This document shows, piece by piece, positions 1 to 7,851 of a stretch of 64,000 nt of DNA. The notes beneath the pieces were generated by a model. It was not told the DNA's origin and did not search any database. It worked only from the letters and a program-made list of their open reading frames with translations. The translations under genes were made by a program, and so were the position numbers. How positions within the stretch are numbered: the first letter of the stretch is position 1; each line of letters begins with the position of its first letter. Origin of the DNA: 1-14-2-50-31-20 sp964617555 (lineage in GTDB: Bacteria > Bacteroidota > Ignavibacteria > Ignavibacteriales > Melioribacteraceae); assembly GCA_964617555.1 (NCBI GenBank), contig CAZTYP010000102.1:1-64000 (forward strand), read 5' to 3'.

Positions 1-129
1 CATCCCGAAAAAGTTAAAGAAATGTCGGATAAATGGTACGCCTGGGCAAAACGTTGTAACGTGTTACCGATTAACGGAATGAACTGGTTTGAAAGGATTG
101 ATAAATATTCCGGAGAAAATGATGAGTAA
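1..129 (+). CDS. Sulfatase, C-terminal fragment (cut by window start)
   Basis: Frame 1 is open from the first base to a TAA at 127-129 and gives 42 residues. They contain a segment like HPEKVKEMSDKWYAWAKR followed by CNVLP, which matches the usual C-terminal helix and tail of family S1 arylsulfatases (a pattern close to KVKEL..W..WA.R..V.P). The catalytic half lies upstream of the window, so activity and secretion cannot be judged. The stop overlaps the start of the next sulfatase gene (ATGATGAGTAA arrangement), so the two are very probably translationally coupled. This implies the sulfatase island continues to the left. Confidence 0.7.
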   Translation, partial: HPEKVKEMSDKWYAWAKRCNVLPINGMNWFERIDKYSGENDE

Positions 130-1549
130 TAATAGAGTAAAAATATCTTTGATATTGTTGTTGTTCATTGCCGCTTTGTGGGGTTGTAATAAAACTCACA
201 ATGAAAATAAGAAACCGAATGTTTTATTTATTATTGTTGACGATCTACGTCCGGAGTTGGGCTGTTACGGTAACGAGAATATCATATCGCCCAATATTGA
301 TGCATTGGCAAAGGACGGATATAAATTTACACACACCTATTGCCAGGTTCCCGTTTGCGGTGCAAGCCGTGCAAGTTTCCTTTCCGGTGTTCGTCCCAAC
401 AAAACCAGATTCGTGGATTTTGATGCGTGGGCAGAGAAGGATGCTCCTACCGCAGAAACTTTACCTATGCATTTTAAGAAAAACGGATATATAACAATTT
501 CCAACGGAAAGGTTTTTCATCATATTACCGATTCTGAAGATTCGTGGAGTGAAAAGCCCTGGGCTCCAAATACTCCTTGGCGAAATTATCTAACAAAGAA
601 AAACACAGTTATTGCCGAAAAGAATAAACAAGAGATTCATAAAGCGGTTGCGGAATCTTACGAAAGTGCCGATGTTGATGATTACACTTACATAGACGGA
701 AAAGTTGTTCAAAAAACAATTAAAGATTTAAAAAGGTTAAAAAAAATCGGCAAGCCGTTTTTTCTCGCCATGGGCTTGAGGAAACCGCATTTACCTTTTA
801 ATCATCCTAAAAAATATTGGGATTTGTACGAAGGGAAAAATATTCCTCCGGCTGATAATCCTTTTATTCCGGAAAATGCTCCGAGTGCCTCAATTCATAA
901 TTCACCGGAACTCAGAGTTTATACGGATATACCGAAACAAGGGAAAATATCCGATAAAAAAGCAAAAGAACTGAAACACGCATATTATGCATGTGTTTCT
1001 TATGCCGATAAACTTATCGGTGATGTTATCGGTGAATTGAAAAAAATAGGATTGTATGATAACACGGTGATTGTTCTTATCGGCGACCATGGTTATCAAC
1101 TTGGAGAACATACGATGTGGACCAAACACACTAATTATGAAATCTCTCTTAATGCTCCGATGATTGTTCGGGTTCCGGGAATGAAAAAAAATATAGAGAT
1201 AACCGGTTTGACCGAGTTTGTGGATATTTATCCTACGCTTTGTCAGCTTGCGGGAATTAATATTCCCAACACTGCCGATGGAAAGAGTTTTCTTCCGCTC
1301 CTTTCCGGCAAAAAAAATAAAATTAAGAATGCAATTTTCAGCAGATTTAAAAACGGTGAATCGATAAGAACGGAAAGATATTTATACACTGAATATCGCG
1401 ATAAAAAAAATCAACTTTATGCTAAGATGCTATACGACCATAAAACAGATCCCGAGGAAAATACTAATGTAGTAGATTTGCCGAGTAATAAAGAAATAGT
1501 TGCAAAATTGGCCGGCATATTACAAAAACATAGAACAAGATACTATTAA
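119..1549 (+). CDS. Sulfatase, iduronate-2-sulfatase-like, lipoprotein
   Basis: Family S1 sulfatase of about 476 residues that hydrolyses sulfate esters on a glycan. The frame opens at 89, but ATG 119 (or 122) is preferred: GGAG at 112-115 precedes it and the product then begins with a clean lipoprotein signal ending LWGC, with lipid cysteine about C23. The metal-binding start VDDLRPELGCYG and the formylglycine site are visible. The formylglycine motif reads CGASR (C80), with Ala replacing the usual Pro. The DHG motif near the middle (GDHGYQLGEH) and WTKHTNYE follow the iduronate-2-sulfatase-like (S1_7-type) pattern. The start overlaps the previous gene and the stop shares a base with the next start, so it is within an operon. 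Probably periplasm- or outer-membrane-anchored; the exact sulfate position is unknown. Confidence 0.88.
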   Translation: MMSNNRVKISLILLLFIAALWGCNKTHNENKKPNVLFIIVDDLRPELGCYGNENIISPNIDALAKDGYKFTHTYCQVPVCGASRASFLSGVRPNKTRFVDFDAWAEKDAPTAETLPMHFKKNGYITISNGKVFHHITDSEDSWSEKPWAPNTPWRNYLTKKNTVIAEKNKQEIHKAVAESYESADVDDYTYIDGKVVQKTIKDLKRLKKIGKPFFLAMGLRKPHLPFNHPKKYWDLYEGKNIPPADNPFIPENAPSASIHNSPELRVYTDIPKQGKISDKKAKELKHAYYACVSYADKLIGDVIGELKKIGLYDNTVIVLIGDHGYQLGEHTMWTKHTNYEISLNAPMIVRVPGMKKNIEITGLTEFVDIYPTLCQLAGINIPNTADGKSFLPLLSGKKNKIKNAIFSRFKNGESIRTERYLYTEYRDKKNQLYAKMLYDHKTDPEENTNVVDLPSNKEIVAKLAGILQKHRTRYY

Positions 1550-3105
1550 TGAAAAAATTAATTTTAACATTTTTCATATTATCGGCAATCATTAAAGCTC
1601 AGCCGCAAGATAGTCCTATCTCTCCGAATGACTATGCGAATATTTTAGGGAAAGGATTTGATGTAAATTGGACGAAAAGTTTTGCACAAGCACAAAAATA
1701 TAATGAAGACTTACTTAAAAAAATTAAAGTCAAAGGATTTAACCATATACGCTTAAGAACTAATTTGGAATCTTCAGCTGATTATATAAGTATATCGGAA
1801 AATATAGTTAATGACTGCTTGAATAATAATATTACTCCAATACTTGCATTCGGCGGTAAAATGCTGGAAGAAAACCCCGACTCCGAAAATATAGCGAATT
1901 TCATTGAGTGGTGGAGAGCAGTTGCGGAACATTATAAAGATTACAGTTACAGATTAACATTTAATTTGCTAATTGAAATTTCCGGTAAATTAAAAAACAT
2001 GCCCGATACTCTGAATTTAATTTATGAAAAAACAGTATCGGTTATCAGAGAAAGCAATCCGAATAGAATTGTAATTTTGGGCCCAAGAAAATTATCAAAT
2101 CCGTTTTATTTACATGAACTGAAAATACCGTCTCAAGCAAACGGATATATAATGTGGGAATGGCATTTTTATGCTTCCGGTCCCGCTAAAACCGGTGAAA
2201 ACAAACTTTGGACTACCGGGACACCTGAAGAAAAAAAATTAATTACCGATAAAATTGATGCGGCCCTCGATTGGGAACATTCTTCGGGTTTTCCATCTTG
2301 GGTGGGTGCCTGGATGCCGGGAAATTATAATGACGGAAATGATTATACGGTTCCCGAACAAGTTATTTTTTCTTCTTTTATGATACGCGAACTGAACAAA
2401 GCTCATATTCCTTGGGCAGTAAACGCTCTTCACCATTTTAATAACTATATCGATGGCAGCAATGAATGGATACAAAGTCGTTTGCCTGTATTGGATGTAA
2501 TTATTGACCCTTGGAAAGTTTCTTTCTATAGTGAAATGGAGTATGGCGGTATTTCCAAGAGAATTGGTGAAGGTTACTTTAATAAACAAGATTTGGCGGA
2601 TAGTAACATTTTTAATAATATAAATTCAGTTATGGTTCCTGCTGATTTTAAGATATATCTTTACAGCGGGGAAGAGTTTGATGGTGAAGAAAAGATAGTT
2701 ACCCGAACAAATAGCAATATTTTCGATAGCTCTCAATCTTTTAGTGTTCAATCAATTAAAATTATTTACGATACAACAACCACAATTATTGATGAACATG
2801 GGAAAGACCAAGTATCGCAAGAATTTATACTTGAACAAAATTATCCGAACCCGTTTAATCCGACAACGACAATAGAATATTCGATCTCACCCCATTCCTC
2901 CTCTTTGCAAGGGGCAGGAGTCCTTGTTAGTTTAAAGGTTTATGATATTCTCGGCAAAGAAGTTGCAACACTCATTAACCGCATGCAAAAATCCGGTAAT
3001 TATAAAGTGGAATTTGATGCTTCAAACCTTTCAAGCGGCATTTATTTCTATAGAATTAGCTTCGGTAATTTTACCGAAACAAAACGCATGGTTTTATTAA
3101 AATAA
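1549..3105 (+). CDS. GH5-like (cellulase superfamily) protein with T9SS sorting domain
   Basis: 518 residues: signal peptide 1-18, a TIM-barrel of the cellulase superfamily about 30-340, a short beta-rich linker domain, then a T9SS sorting domain from about 431 (NYPNPFNPTT). The early barrel motif GFNHIRLRTN is GH5-like. A candidate acid/base is E143 (LLIEIS, where GH5 usually has NEP), and WEWHFYA matches the conserved His-x-Tyr strand. At the strand where GH5 has the nucleophile Glu (usually VGEFG) this protein has VGAW, with A254, so the catalytic mechanism is uncertain. The start codon overlaps the preceding sulfatase stop by one base. Probably surface displayed and acting on the island's polysaccharide, as a divergent hydrolase or a binding protein. 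Confidence 0.75.
   Translation: MKKLILTFFILSAIIKAQPQDSPISPNDYANILGKGFDVNWTKSFAQAQKYNEDLLKKIKVKGFNHIRLRTNLESSADYISISENIVNDCLNNNITPILAFGGKMLEENPDSENIANFIEWWRAVAEHYKDYSYRLTFNLLIEISGKLKNMPDTLNLIYEKTVSVIRESNPNRIVILGPRKLSNPFYLHELKIPSQANGYIMWEWHFYASGPAKTGENKLWTTGTPEEKKLITDKIDAALDWEHSSGFPSWVGAWMPGNYNDGNDYTVPEQVIFSSFMIRELNKAHIPWAVNALHHFNNYIDGSNEWIQSRLPVLDVIIDPWKVSFYSEMEYGGISKRIGEGYFNKQDLADSNIFNNINSVMVPADFKIYLYSGEEFDGEEKIVTRTNSNIFDSSQSFSVQSIKIIYDTTTTIIDEHGKDQVSQEFILEQNYPNPFNPTTTIEYSISPHSSSLQGAGVLVSLKVYDILGKEVATLINRMQKSGNYKVEFDASNLSSGIYFYRISFGNFTETKRMVLLK
2894..2921 (+). repeat. Palindromic insert inside T9SS sorting-domain coding sequence
   Basis: The DNA for the loop between the first two strands of the sorting domain contains a hairpin: ATTCCT then CCTCTT, loop TGC, AAGGGG, a single C bulge, then AGGAGT. 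That is 12 pairs including two G-T. It encodes the extra residues HSSSLQGAG that most other sorting domains in this window lack. It resembles in-frame palindromic element insertion; family membership is inference. Confidence 0.5.
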
Positions 3106-3156
3106 AAATGTTTTAAAGAACACTAAAAGGAATAAATAAATTTTATTTCAAAAAAA

Positions 3157-4578
3157 ATGAAGTTATTAAAAAAAACACTAAATACAACTTTAATTTTAAT
3201 CGTATTTTCAACTTCGATTTTATTAGGACAAAAACCCAATGTTGTATTTATTCTTGCAGATGATTTGGGATGGAAAGATTTATCATGTCAAGGATCAGAA
3301 GTATACGAAACTCCGAACATCGATAAATTAGCGAAAAGCGGGATGAAATTCCAACAGGCATATACAGCCCACCCGCGCTGTGCTCCGGCAAGGTATGCAT
3401 TTATTACGGGAAGATATCCCGCCCGTGTTCATCTGCCCGGAAATTGGAAATGGGACGGTAGCGAATATACTTTTGCTCAAGCATTTCATGATGCAGGTTA
3501 CAAAACATTCTTTGCAGGTAAATGGCATATTGCAAAGGGGGAAGTTTATCCTCAAGATGTCGGCTTTGATATTAATATTGGAGGCGGACATGCAGGTGCA
3601 CCGCAGTCATATTTTTATCCATACAATGTAAAAAGCAAAGGGAAAGGAAATAAAAAAGATATTAAAGGGTTAGAAGATGGTAAGAAGGGTGAATATCTTC
3701 CCGACAGACTTACCGATGAAACGATTAAATTCATAAAAGCCAATAAAGATAAGCCCTTTTTCGTTTATCTTTCTCATTATTCCGTTCATACTCCGTTTGA
3801 AGCAAAGGAAGAGTATGTAAAATATTACAGAGAAAAAATTAAAAACATAAAATTCGAAGGAAAAGAATTCATTAAAGAAGGAACCGGATATACAAAATGT
3901 TGGCAGAACAATCCGATTTATGCGGCAATGATTCAAAGTTTGGATGAAAGTGTCGGTAGAGTTCTTACTACGCTTGAAGAATTGGGTTTGTCAGATAATA
4001 CGATAGTTGTATTTACTTCCGACCACGGAGGTCTATCGAACAAAGGATATAATTACAGACCGTTGGCAACATCTAACCTTCCTCTTAGAGCGGGGAAAGG
4101 TCATTGTTATGAAGGCGGTTTACGAATACCGTTTATTATTCGTTGGCCGGGTATAACCGAAGCCGGAAGCGAATCCTATTATCCCGTTATCGGCGTTGAT
4201 TTTTATCCTACCTTGGTAGAAGCCGCAGGTATAAAGATGAAATATCAAACTGAAATTGACGGTAAAAGTTTTGTCCCGGCAATAAAGGGAATTATTGAAG
4301 AGAATAAAAACAGAACAATGTTTTGGCATTCTCCGCTTGCACGTCCGTACAGCACCGGCGATATTAATGTTACCGTTGTTCGACAAGGAGATTATAAGTT
4401 GTTGGATTTTTACGATGCACGCAAAAAGGAACTTTATTATATACCCGAAGATATCGGCGAGCATCACAATTTAATAAATGAAGAGCCGGAAATTGCGGAA
4501 AGATTGTACAAAAAAATTATTAATTGGCGAAAAGATGTTAATGCATATGTTGATAAAAATAACGGGAAGAAAAAATAA
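3157..4578 (+). CDS. Sulfatase (CAPAR type)
   Basis: Family S1 sulfatase of 473 residues with a Sec signal peptide (1-24) and no lipobox or sorting domain, so probably periplasmic. It shows the N-terminal metal site (ILADDLGWKDLSCQG), the formylglycine site CAPAR with C75, FFAGKWHIAKGE downstream, and the central TSDHGG. The C-terminus carries the usual family tail (ELYYIPEDIGEHHNL). The CxPAR signature and GWKDL text resemble arylsulfatase A-like enzymes rather than the iduronate-type paralogues in the same island. The stop codon overlaps the ATG of the next gene by one base (TAATG), indicating translational coupling. The 51-nt gap upstream is AT-rich with no hairpin. Confidence 0.88.
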   Translation: MKLLKKTLNTTLILIVFSTSILLGQKPNVVFILADDLGWKDLSCQGSEVYETPNIDKLAKSGMKFQQAYTAHPRCAPARYAFITGRYPARVHLPGNWKWDGSEYTFAQAFHDAGYKTFFAGKWHIAKGEVYPQDVGFDINIGGGHAGAPQSYFYPYNVKSKGKGNKKDIKGLEDGKKGEYLPDRLTDETIKFIKANKDKPFFVYLSHYSVHTPFEAKEEYVKYYREKIKNIKFEGKEFIKEGTGYTKCWQNNPIYAAMIQSLDESVGRVLTTLEELGLSDNTIVVFTSDHGGLSNKGYNYRPLATSNLPLRAGKGHCYEGGLRIPFIIRWPGITEAGSESYYPVIGVDFYPTLVEAAGIKMKYQTEIDGKSFVPAIKGIIEENKNRTMFWHSPLARPYSTGDINVTVVRQGDYKLLDFYDARKKELYYIPEDIGEHHNLINEEPEIAERLYKKIINWRKDVNAYVDKNNGKKK

Positions 4579-6443
4579 TGAAACCTAAGGTAATAACGAA
4601 CATCTTTTTAATTCTGCTCTTGTCTTATACTGTGATGTTGGCACAGTATCAAGTAAAATCGGAGTATTTGCTTCATCCCGAAAAAAACATAGAATATATA
4701 ATTAACGAGGCTGATTATTGGAAACAATTTTATGATTCAACATACGGCGGTTTTTTTAGTTTTATTGATGGTGAAGGAAACGTTACCGATGAAAACACCA
4801 AAGCTCTTTGTCCTCAATCCAGACTTGCGTATTCTTATGCACGTGCTTTTATGGTTACAGGCAACGAGGAGTATTTGAAATACGCACATTATGCCGCAAA
4901 ATTTTTATATAAGCATGGATGGGATAAAGAAAACGGCGGATGGTTTTTTACAACCGATAGGGAAGGAAATATTACTGATAGTAAATGGGATAGATATAAC
5001 AAGGAAATTAAACAGGCATTCCAACAACATTATGCTTTACTTGGTCCGGCAGCTATTTGTGATGCCACGGGCGGAAGAATAAATTGGAGTGAATTTATTA
5101 ATAATCCAAATGAAAATTCTGAATTAACCGACTGGGACTGGGTTATGCGCGGGTATAATTCCTTAATGAATAATATGTGGGATGGTAGACCGAATTATGA
5201 GGGGCATTATTATATTGCAGATTATGATTGGGCAAATCCTAAAAACAAAGGGTTTACTCCTACCGGTGATGCTATGACTACCAATGCCGTTATCTTGTAT
5301 CTTCTTACAAAAGATGAAAACATTAAAAACAGAATGCTGACAATTGCGGATAACATATCAGACCGTTTGGTTAAAAGTAGAGATGATGCCGATGTGAAGC
5401 TGGGTTTTGCCGAAGAATACGACAGCGACTGGGTGATAAACCAGAAACGACACAAACATTTGTTGGGGCATGTTTATAAAGCCGCTTGGGTGTTGGGACG
5501 AGCATATTTAATTGAACCTCAAGAAAAATACCGTACGGCAGCCGAAATGCTTTTAAACGATATGTGGAATAACGGCGGATACGATAAAGTTTATGGCGGG
5601 GTGTACAAAAAATACGACTGGGCAAGCGGAGAAATAATCGACAGCAGCAAAAACCATTGGACGCTTGAACAAGGAGTAACAAGCGGTTTGATAAATTATT
5701 ATATTGCCGATAATCCGCAGTTTAAAGATATTGCTTTGCAAATTGCGGATGAATCAATATGTTTCTATATGGAGAATATTCGCGATTATCAAAACGGAGG
5801 GTCCTTTTCCGAAACCGACAGAACCGGTACTAAAGTAACAGATTATACAAAGGGAAATGTTTACGGAGCAAATTATCATGGCGTTGAAATGTCCTACTTC
5901 GCGTATTTGTACGGGAGTTTGTTTTTAAAAGATACTACGGTTACACTCTACTATTATTTCCCGGCAACGGATAGTGAACGCACTATTTCTTTATTCCCGC
6001 TTGCATATTATGATGACAAGCTGATTATTGATGAAGTTGCACTTAACGATACTTCTTTTACCTCTTTCAACAGAGATACAAGAGTGTTAAACATTGCTTC
6101 CGGTATAGGAGGCAAATTTAAAGTAACATATAAAGAAAAGGATGAACCAAATTCGGTTGCAAATAAAACCGAAGTTATAAGCGGTTTTGTATTGAGGCAA
6201 AATTATCCCAATCCCTTTAATCCGACAACGGTAATATCATTTACGATTCCTCAAGACGGCAATGTAAAATTAACAATTTATAATTCATTGGGACAATTGA
6301 TAAAAGTGCTTGTTGATAAAAAAATTCATGCAGGCAAACACGAGTACCACTTTAATGCGAACGGATTATCCGGTGGAGTCTATTTTTACCGGTTATCGTC
6401 AGATAAATTTTCATCTGTAAGAAAGATGATATTTATTAAATAA
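4578..6443 (+). CDS. AGE-family (epimerase/isomerase fold) protein with T9SS sorting domain
   Basis: 621 residues. A signal peptide (1-22) is followed by an (alpha/alpha)6-barrel resembling N-acylglucosamine 2-epimerase/cellobiose 2-epimerase proteins over about 30-450, with repeats such as YGGFFSFIDGEG, NGGWFFTTDREG and YGGVYKKYDWASG. A short beta domain and a T9SS sorting domain follow (NYPNPFNPTT about residue 540). Known AGE enzymes are cytoplasmic and interconvert free sugars or disaccharides. The signal peptide and sorting domain here place the fold outside the cell, so it may instead be a hydrolase or lyase-like (alpha/alpha)6 enzyme or act on released oligosaccharides. It is coupled to the preceding sulfatase, and its C-terminal domain closely resembles that of the next gene. 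Confidence 0.72.
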   Translation: MKPKVITNIFLILLLSYTVMLAQYQVKSEYLLHPEKNIEYIINEADYWKQFYDSTYGGFFSFIDGEGNVTDENTKALCPQSRLAYSYARAFMVTGNEEYLKYAHYAAKFLYKHGWDKENGGWFFTTDREGNITDSKWDRYNKEIKQAFQQHYALLGPAAICDATGGRINWSEFINNPNENSELTDWDWVMRGYNSLMNNMWDGRPNYEGHYYIADYDWANPKNKGFTPTGDAMTTNAVILYLLTKDENIKNRMLTIADNISDRLVKSRDDADVKLGFAEEYDSDWVINQKRHKHLLGHVYKAAWVLGRAYLIEPQEKYRTAAEMLLNDMWNNGGYDKVYGGVYKKYDWASGEIIDSSKNHWTLEQGVTSGLINYYIADNPQFKDIALQIADESICFYMENIRDYQNGGSFSETDRTGTKVTDYTKGNVYGANYHGVEMSYFAYLYGSLFLKDTTVTLYYYFPATDSERTISLFPLAYYDDKLIIDEVALNDTSFTSFNRDTRVLNIASGIGGKFKVTYKEKDEPNSVANKTEVISGFVLRQNYPNPFNPTTVISFTIPQDGNVKLTIYNSLGQLIKVLVDKKIHAGKHEYHFNANGLSGGVYFYRLSSDKFSSVRKMIFIK

Positions 6444-6473
6444 AACACAACCTAAATAATAATGGAGGTTATT

Positions 6474-7814
6474 ATGAAAGCAACAAAACAAATTATTGCC
6501 CTTTTGTTACTGTTAACGGTAACAATGCTTGCTCAGAACGCATATGTAATGGATGTGAGCGGAGAAAAGAGAATGTTTAATGTTCAGGACAATGCATCTG
6601 ATGATTTGGATGTTACAGGTGCTTATACAATTGAGTTCTGGGCTTATGTTGATTCTACCGGTAGTCGTCCCGATAAAATGGTTTCGCGCGGACCTGATGG
6701 TTCAACCGGAAATTTATGGGAAATTAATGTCGCAGATATTGGTGCAAGCGGAACAAAAATTCAACTTCACATTAAGAGGGGAACATCTGATTATTATTTT
6801 GCCACTGATACACTAGCATTTAACACTTGGTATTATATTTCGTATACTTATACACCGGACAAAAACGGAGATGGTGTTGAAGATGATCCGAGAGGATTAT
6901 TACATGTTGACGGAATACGTGTTGGAAGTAGGGCTAGTACTAATTTTGCATTGCCGGCATCGGATTCGTTATTAATGTTTTTTGCTCAACCGGGTACCGG
7001 TTATTTACCTTACGACGGCTCGTTTGATGGTTTTAGATTTTCTGACAGTGCCAGATACGGATGGGGAGACTACACGGCTCCTTCGCTTGAAGATACTTTG
7101 GAAAGTGATGCTCGTACAGTTTTATTATTTAATTTTGAAGACAACACACAACTTCCTCCGGTAAACACGTCAGATAAAAACTTTACTATTGAAAATGGTT
7201 TGGATGGAAGCAGTTTTCTTTTGACTACCTCAAATTATGTGGTTAATCCGGTTCCCGTTGAGCTAACAAAGTTTGAAGCTTCCGTTAAAGGAGATGTTGT
7301 TCTCTTAAGTTGGGAAACCGCTACGGAAGTTAACAATTACGGATTTTCAGTTCAAACTAAAAGTGCCATTTCCGACAATTGGAAAGAGATAGGGTTTATT
7401 AACGGTGCGGGTAACAGCAATGCTCCGAGACAATATAGTTTTGTCGATACTCGTAATATTGCCGGAGAGGTAAGTTATCGTTTAAAACAAATAGATATAA
7501 ACGGTGATTTTGAATACTCGGACGTAATTACCGTTAATACGTTAGGTAAAGCAACATATAAACTTGCACAAAACACACCTAATCCGTTTAACCCGAGTAC
7601 AAAAATTTCTTTTACCATACCTGAAGCCGGAAATGTTAAATTAAATGTTTATAATTCTTTGGGACAATTGGTAAAAGTGCTTGTGAACAAAAACCTTCAA
7701 GCCGGCACATACCAATATCAATTTAATGCGAACGGTTTATCCAGTGGAATCTATTTTTATTCAATAACCGTAAACGGTTTTACTGATGTAAAAAAAATGA
7801 ATTTACTTAAATAA
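6474..7814 (+). CDS. LamG-like domain protein with T9SS sorting domain
   Basis: About 446 residues when started at ATG 6474. That start has a strong Shine-Dalgarno (GGAGG at 6464-6468) and gives a clean signal peptide. An ATG at 6462 opens the same frame but lies on the ribosome-binding site. After the signal there is a laminin-G/concanavalin-like jelly-roll (about 28-220: TIEFWAYVDS, FNTWYYISYTYTP, LLHVDG, YDGSFDGFRFSD), then a fibronectin-like module typical of T9SS proteins (ELTKFEASVKGDVVLLSWET), then the sorting domain (NTPNPFNPST). No catalytic residues are recognisable. Probably a glycan-binding surface protein serving the island, or a recruitment factor for its enzymes. Confidence 0.75.
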   Translation: MKATKQIIALLLLLTVTMLAQNAYVMDVSGEKRMFNVQDNASDDLDVTGAYTIEFWAYVDSTGSRPDKMVSRGPDGSTGNLWEINVADIGASGTKIQLHIKRGTSDYYFATDTLAFNTWYYISYTYTPDKNGDGVEDDPRGLLHVDGIRVGSRASTNFALPASDSLLMFFAQPGTGYLPYDGSFDGFRFSDSARYGWGDYTAPSLEDTLESDARTVLLFNFEDNTQLPPVNTSDKNFTIENGLDGSSFLLTTSNYVVNPVPVELTKFEASVKGDVVLLSWETATEVNNYGFSVQTKSAISDNWKEIGFINGAGNSNAPRQYSFVDTRNIAGEVSYRLKQIDINGDFEYSDVITVNTLGKATYKLAQNTPNPFNPSTKISFTIPEAGNVKLNVYNSLGQLVKVLVNKNLQAGTYQYQFNANGLSSGIYFYSITVNGFTDVKKMNLLK

Positions 7815-7851
7815 TTCTTTTCATTTTATTAACGAAGGAATACAAATTACC

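Noticed and set aside
89..118. Upstream start at 89 for the first sulfatase
   Set aside because: It adds ten residues ahead of a complete lipoprotein signal and lies within the previous coding region. ATG 119/122 has a GGAG ribosome-binding sequence.
5222..5741. Several minus-strand ORFs of 60-100 codons inside the AGE-family gene
   Set aside because: Shadow frames of a well-supported protein: no ribosome-binding site, no protein-like composition or domain.
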